From: Pogostemon cablin
Lineage: Eukaryota > Streptophyta > Magnoliopsida > Lamiales > Lamiaceae
Assembly (NCBI GenBank): GCA_023678885.1
Contig: CM042985.1
Span: 8,296,985 to 8,360,984, forward strand
DNA: 64,000 nucleotides
Reading direction: 5' to 3'
Part shown: in pieces, positions 60,305-64,000 of the stretch
Numbering within the stretch: the first letter of the stretch is position 1
How the letters are laid out: the number at the start of each line of letters is the position of its first letter
Notes under the pieces: model-generated
The model's database searches: none
Seen by the model: only the letters and a program-made list of their open reading frames with translations
Told to the model about the DNA's origin: nothing
Program-made: the position numbers and the translations under genes

Positions 60305-61796
60305 GTATGGCATAAATTGATAAAAAAATTAATTTACAATCTTGTATTAAAAAATGGAATTAATTTATAATTTAAAAATTAAACAAAACACTTATTAATA
60401 ATAATAATTATTATTATTATATTATGTATGGCATAAATTTTTTTAAAAAAAGTCATTTAATTTATAAACAACAGCATTAAGAAACATTTCAAAAATCAAA
60501 ATATTAAAAACAACTTAATCAATCATGATAATTAATTTAAAGTACCAATTGATATAAGTTATTATTATACATGATTGATTTATAATTGTTATATAATATA
60601 AATGATAAGAGGATAATTTACCATAAAATTATGCATATTTAATTTAAAGAAAGTGTATATGTTTTATAAATTAATTTGGGGTAAGACCTTTTATTAAGGA
60701 CAAAAATATCCCTTTAATATTTGAGCAGGAAACATAAATGGCCCAATAGTTTTTTAGTTATTATTATACGTGATTGATTAATAACCACTCCTATTATACA
60801 ATAAATCTCTATTAATATAATAGCAAAGTGAAAAAGTCAAAATTGAACCAATTTTTAATTTACACCTTTGATTTTAATTACTAATTCTTTTTTAATCTCA
60901 TCCGTTCATCACATTACTGAATCTCATCCATTCATCACACTTATAAGATTAGATCTTGAACATTCATTTTTTTGTCATAATAATGATACCTTATTTAAAA
61001 TGATACATTAATAATGATACCTTATTTAAAATCCTTATTTAATTTTTGAAATAATAATATCATATTTCACTAATTTTTATATTTTAACAAAATCCATAAT
61101 ATAGTTTTAGCAATTAATTCATTATTAAATTATTTAATAATTACGACTACAGGTATTTCAAATATGTTATGTTATATAATTAATTAATTAATAATTATAA
61201 CTTATAATGTAGTTTTAACAATTAATTTATTATTAAATTATTTTATTCATTATTAATAATTTTAAATTAATATTATTGGTCCTAACATCTTAATAATTTT
61301 AAATGGAGTAATTTATATTTAAATGGATTCATGATTAAATTATTTTCTTCATTATTAATAATTTTGAATTAATATTATTGATCCTAACATCTTAATAATT
61401 TTAAATGGGTATGTGTAATCAACGGGTAATGATAAACGGATTAGAGACAGGAAGAATCATAATATATATTTTTAATGAAACGAGTACTTAAATGTGTAGT
61501 TTATATTTAAATGGATACGAGTACGTAACAATTAATTCATTATTAAATTATTTTCTTCATTAATAATAATTTTGAATTAATATTATTCGTCCTAACATCT
61601 TAATAATTTTAAATTGGTATGTATAATCAACGGGTAATGATAAACGAGTTTTGTATGAGTATGAGTATCATAATTTTTTTTAACAAATTGGGTACGAATA
61701 TGACTAAATAAACATTAGGGTGATCACATGACAGATATTTTCAAATATCTGATTTACCAAAACCTTAAAAAAAACGAGTACGGGTAGTTACACATA

Positions 61797-61916
61797 GGAT
61801 TTATGAGTTTAGGGTTATAGGGTTTAGGGTTTATGGTTTTAGGGTTTAAGGGTTTAGGGTTTAGGCTTTTAGGGTTTAGGGTTTTAAGGTTTTAGGGTTT
61901 TAGGATTTAAGGTTAT
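61797..61916 (+). repeat. Interstitial telomere-like block 1
   Basis: Degenerate run of TTTAGGG mixed with TTTTAGGG and TTTAAGGG variants, G-rich strand on plus. Confidence 0.9.
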
Positions 61917-62186
61917 GAGATTAGATTAATTTGACACCTTATTTACAATTATAATTAAACAATTATCAACATCACAATTATCAATGTCACTACTTAATAT
62001 AATCCATATGCATAAACTAATTTTAAATAAAAATTTAGTAGTTTTTTTATTTATGATATATAATTTAGGTTATTAAAATAATTAAGTATATAATCTTTTT
62101 AATATAATATGATATATAATTTAAGTTATTAAAATAATTAAGTATATAATCTTTTTAATATAATATTTTTTTATATTATAGATTAT

Positions 62187-62250
62187 ACATAGGGTTTATG
62201 AGTTTAGGGTTTTAGGGTTTAGGGTTTAGGGTTTTAGGGTTTAGGGTTTA
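62187..62250 (+). repeat. Interstitial telomere-like block 2
   Basis: Starts ATAGGGTTTATGAGTTTAGG, then TTTAGGG and TTTTAGGG units. Shortest block. Confidence 0.9.
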
Positions 62251-62815
62251 GTGAACCAATTTTTTAATTTACACCTTTGATTTTGATTACTAATCCATTT
62301 TTAATCTCATCCATTTATCACATTATTGAATCTTATCAATTCATCACAATTATGAGATTAGATTTTCTTCATTATTAATAATTTTGAATTAATATTATTG
62401 ATCCTAACATCTTAATAATTTTAAATGGGTATGTGTAATCAACGGGTAATGATAAACAGATTAGAGACAGGGAGAATCATAATATATATTTTTAATGAAA
62501 CGGGTACTTAAATGTGTAGTTTATATTTAAATGGATACGAGTACGTAACAATTAATTCATTATTAAATTATTTTCTTCATTAATAATAATTTTGAATTAA
62601 TATTATTCGTCATAACATCTTAATAATTTTAAATTAGTATGTATAATCAACGGGTAATGATAAACGAGTTTTGTATGAGTATGAGTATCATAATTTTTTT
62701 AACAAAGTGGGTACGAATTTGACTAAATAAACATTAGGGTGATCACATGACAGATATTTTCGAATATCTGATTTACCAAAACCTTAAAAAGAACGAGTAC
62801 GGGTAGTTATACATA

Positions 62816-62941
62816 GGATTTATGAGTTTAGGATTTTAGGGTTTAGGGTTTAGGGTTTTAGGGTTTAAGGGTTTAGTGTTTAGGGTTTTAGGGTTTAGGG
62901 TTTTAAGGTTTTAGGGTTTAGGGTTTTAGGATTTAAGGTTA
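62816..62941 (+). repeat. Interstitial telomere-like block 3
   Basis: Nearly the same variant order as block 1, supporting duplication of the whole 1020-bp unit rather than independent telomeric insertion. Confidence 0.9.
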
Positions 62942-63214
62942 TGAGATTAGATTAATTTGACATCTTATTTACAATTATAATTAAACAATTATCAACATCA
63001 TAATTATCAACGTCACTACTTAATATAATCCATATGTATAAATTAATTTTAAATAAAAATTTAGTAGTTTTTTTATTTATGATATATAAGTTAAGTTATT
63101 AAAATAATTAAGTATATAATCTTTTTAATAAAATATGATATATAATTTAAGTTATTAAAATAATTAAGTATATAATCTTTTTAATATAATGTTTTTTTAT
63201 ATTATAGATTATAC

Positions 63215-63324
63215 ATAGGGTTTATGAGTTTAGGGTTTTAGGGTTTAGGGTTTTAGGGTTTAAGGGTTTAGGGTTTATGGGTTTAGGGTTTAGGGTTTTA
63301 GGGTTTTAGGGTTTAGGGTTTAGT
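63215..63324 (+). repeat. Interstitial telomere-like block 4
   Basis: TTTAGGG/TTTTAGGG/TTTAAGGG mixture preceded by ATTATACATAGGGTTTATGA. Confidence 0.9.
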
Positions 63325-63639
63325 GAACCAATTTTTAATTTACACCTTTGATTTTGATTACTAATCCATTTTTAATCTCATCCATTCATCACATTATTGA
63401 ATCTTATCAATTCATCACAATTATGAGATTAGATTAATTTGACACCTTATATACAATTATAATTAAACAATTATCAACATCACAATTATCAACGTCACTA
63501 CTTAATATAATCCATATGCATAAACTAATTTTAAATCAAAATTTAGTAGTTTTTTTTATTTATGATATAATTTAAGTTATTAAAATAATTAAGTATATAA
63601 TCTTTTTAATATAATGTTTTTTTATATTATAGATTATAC

Positions 63640-63825
63640 ATAGGGTTTATGAGTTTAGAGTTTTAGGGTTTAAAGTTTTAGGGTTTAGGGTTTAGGGTTT
63701 TAGGGTTTAAGGGTTTAGGGTTTATGGGTTTAGGGTTTTAGGGTTTAAGGGTTTAGGGTTTATAGGTTTAGGGTTTTAGGGTTTAAGGGTTTAGGGTTTT
63801 AGGGTTTAAGGGTTTAGGGTTTAGT
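63640..63825 (+). repeat. Interstitial telomere-like block 5
   Basis: Longest block (about 185 bp), with its own inner period TTTAGGGTTTAAGGGTTTAG repeated several times. Confidence 0.9.
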
Positions 63826-64000
63826 GAACCAATTTTTAATTTACACCTTTGATTTTGATTACTAATCCATTTTTAATCTCATCCATTCATCACATTATTG
63901 AATCTTATCCATTCATCATAATTATGAGATTATATTAAATTGACACCTTATTTACAATTATAATTAAACAATTATCAACATCACAATTATCAACGTCACT

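Larger units (their letters stand above)
60844..64000. repeat. Higher-order satellite with embedded telomere-like blocks
   Basis: Two building blocks alternate. Block 1 starts GAACCAATTTTTAATTTACA and includes ATTCATCACATTATTGAATC and TATAATCCATATGCATAAAC; heads lie at 60844, 62251, 63325 and 63828. Block 2 includes CCTAACATCTTAATAATTTT and AATCAACGGGTAATGATAAA and begins at 61345 and 62365, a 1020-bp period. Each block leads into a run of TTTAGGG-type repeats. Within block 2 a ~205-bp subunit is itself duplicated (61345 and 61554). The third cycle lacks block 2, leaving a ~500-bp period. The array reaches the window end and probably continues. Confidence 0.9.

Overview
This is a nuclear genome window from a flowering plant, almost certainly a eudicot. 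The evidence is intron-rich genes with GT-AG splice sites, nuclear genes for chloroplast proteins (an FtsH protease and ribosomal protein L4), plant-only protein families, very AT-rich intergenic DNA and dense miniature transposons. The order or family cannot be fixed from sequence alone.

Layout. 0.5-4.7 kb (minus): a nine-exon glycoside hydrolase family 3 beta-glucosidase that carries a 35-nt coding deletion and a separate 1-nt frameshift, so it is probably a pseudogene. 5-7.5 kb: AT-rich DNA with a hAT element (perfect 8-bp target duplication), a minisatellite and a MITE. 7.8-10.6 kb (plus): a four-exon gene for an uncharacterised plant membrane-anchored acidic protein. 11.8-14.8 kb: a Mutator-type MITE, then a complex 2.4-kb minisatellite that seems to be one LTR/TRIM-like unit whose inside was amplified. 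16.2-17.9 kb: a TTCGGCC-rich tandem array split by a 1.1-kb hAT-like insertion. 18.5-25.0 kb (plus): a 13-exon gene for a chloroplast FtsH7/9-type metalloprotease. 27.1-27.9 kb (minus): intron-less plastid ribosomal protein L4. 44.0-44.4 kb (plus): a small single-exon 'josephin-like' plant protein.

The remainder (about 28-44 kb and 44.4-64 kb) has no gene I can support. It is a graveyard of small transposable elements. Many can be delimited exactly: three hAT elements with perfect 8-bp duplications, a solo LTR with a 5-bp duplication, a Mutator-type MITE family with perfect 9-bp duplications, Stowaway-like MITEs with TA targets, and a foldback family made of near-perfect hairpins. There are also long TA and ATT microsatellites. 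The last 3 kb is a higher-order satellite whose units carry blocks of degenerate plant telomere motif (TTTAGGG), and it runs off the end of the window.

The genes do not form a functional unit. The FtsH and L4 genes are both plastid-related and converge tail to tail about 2.1 kb apart, which is most likely chance.
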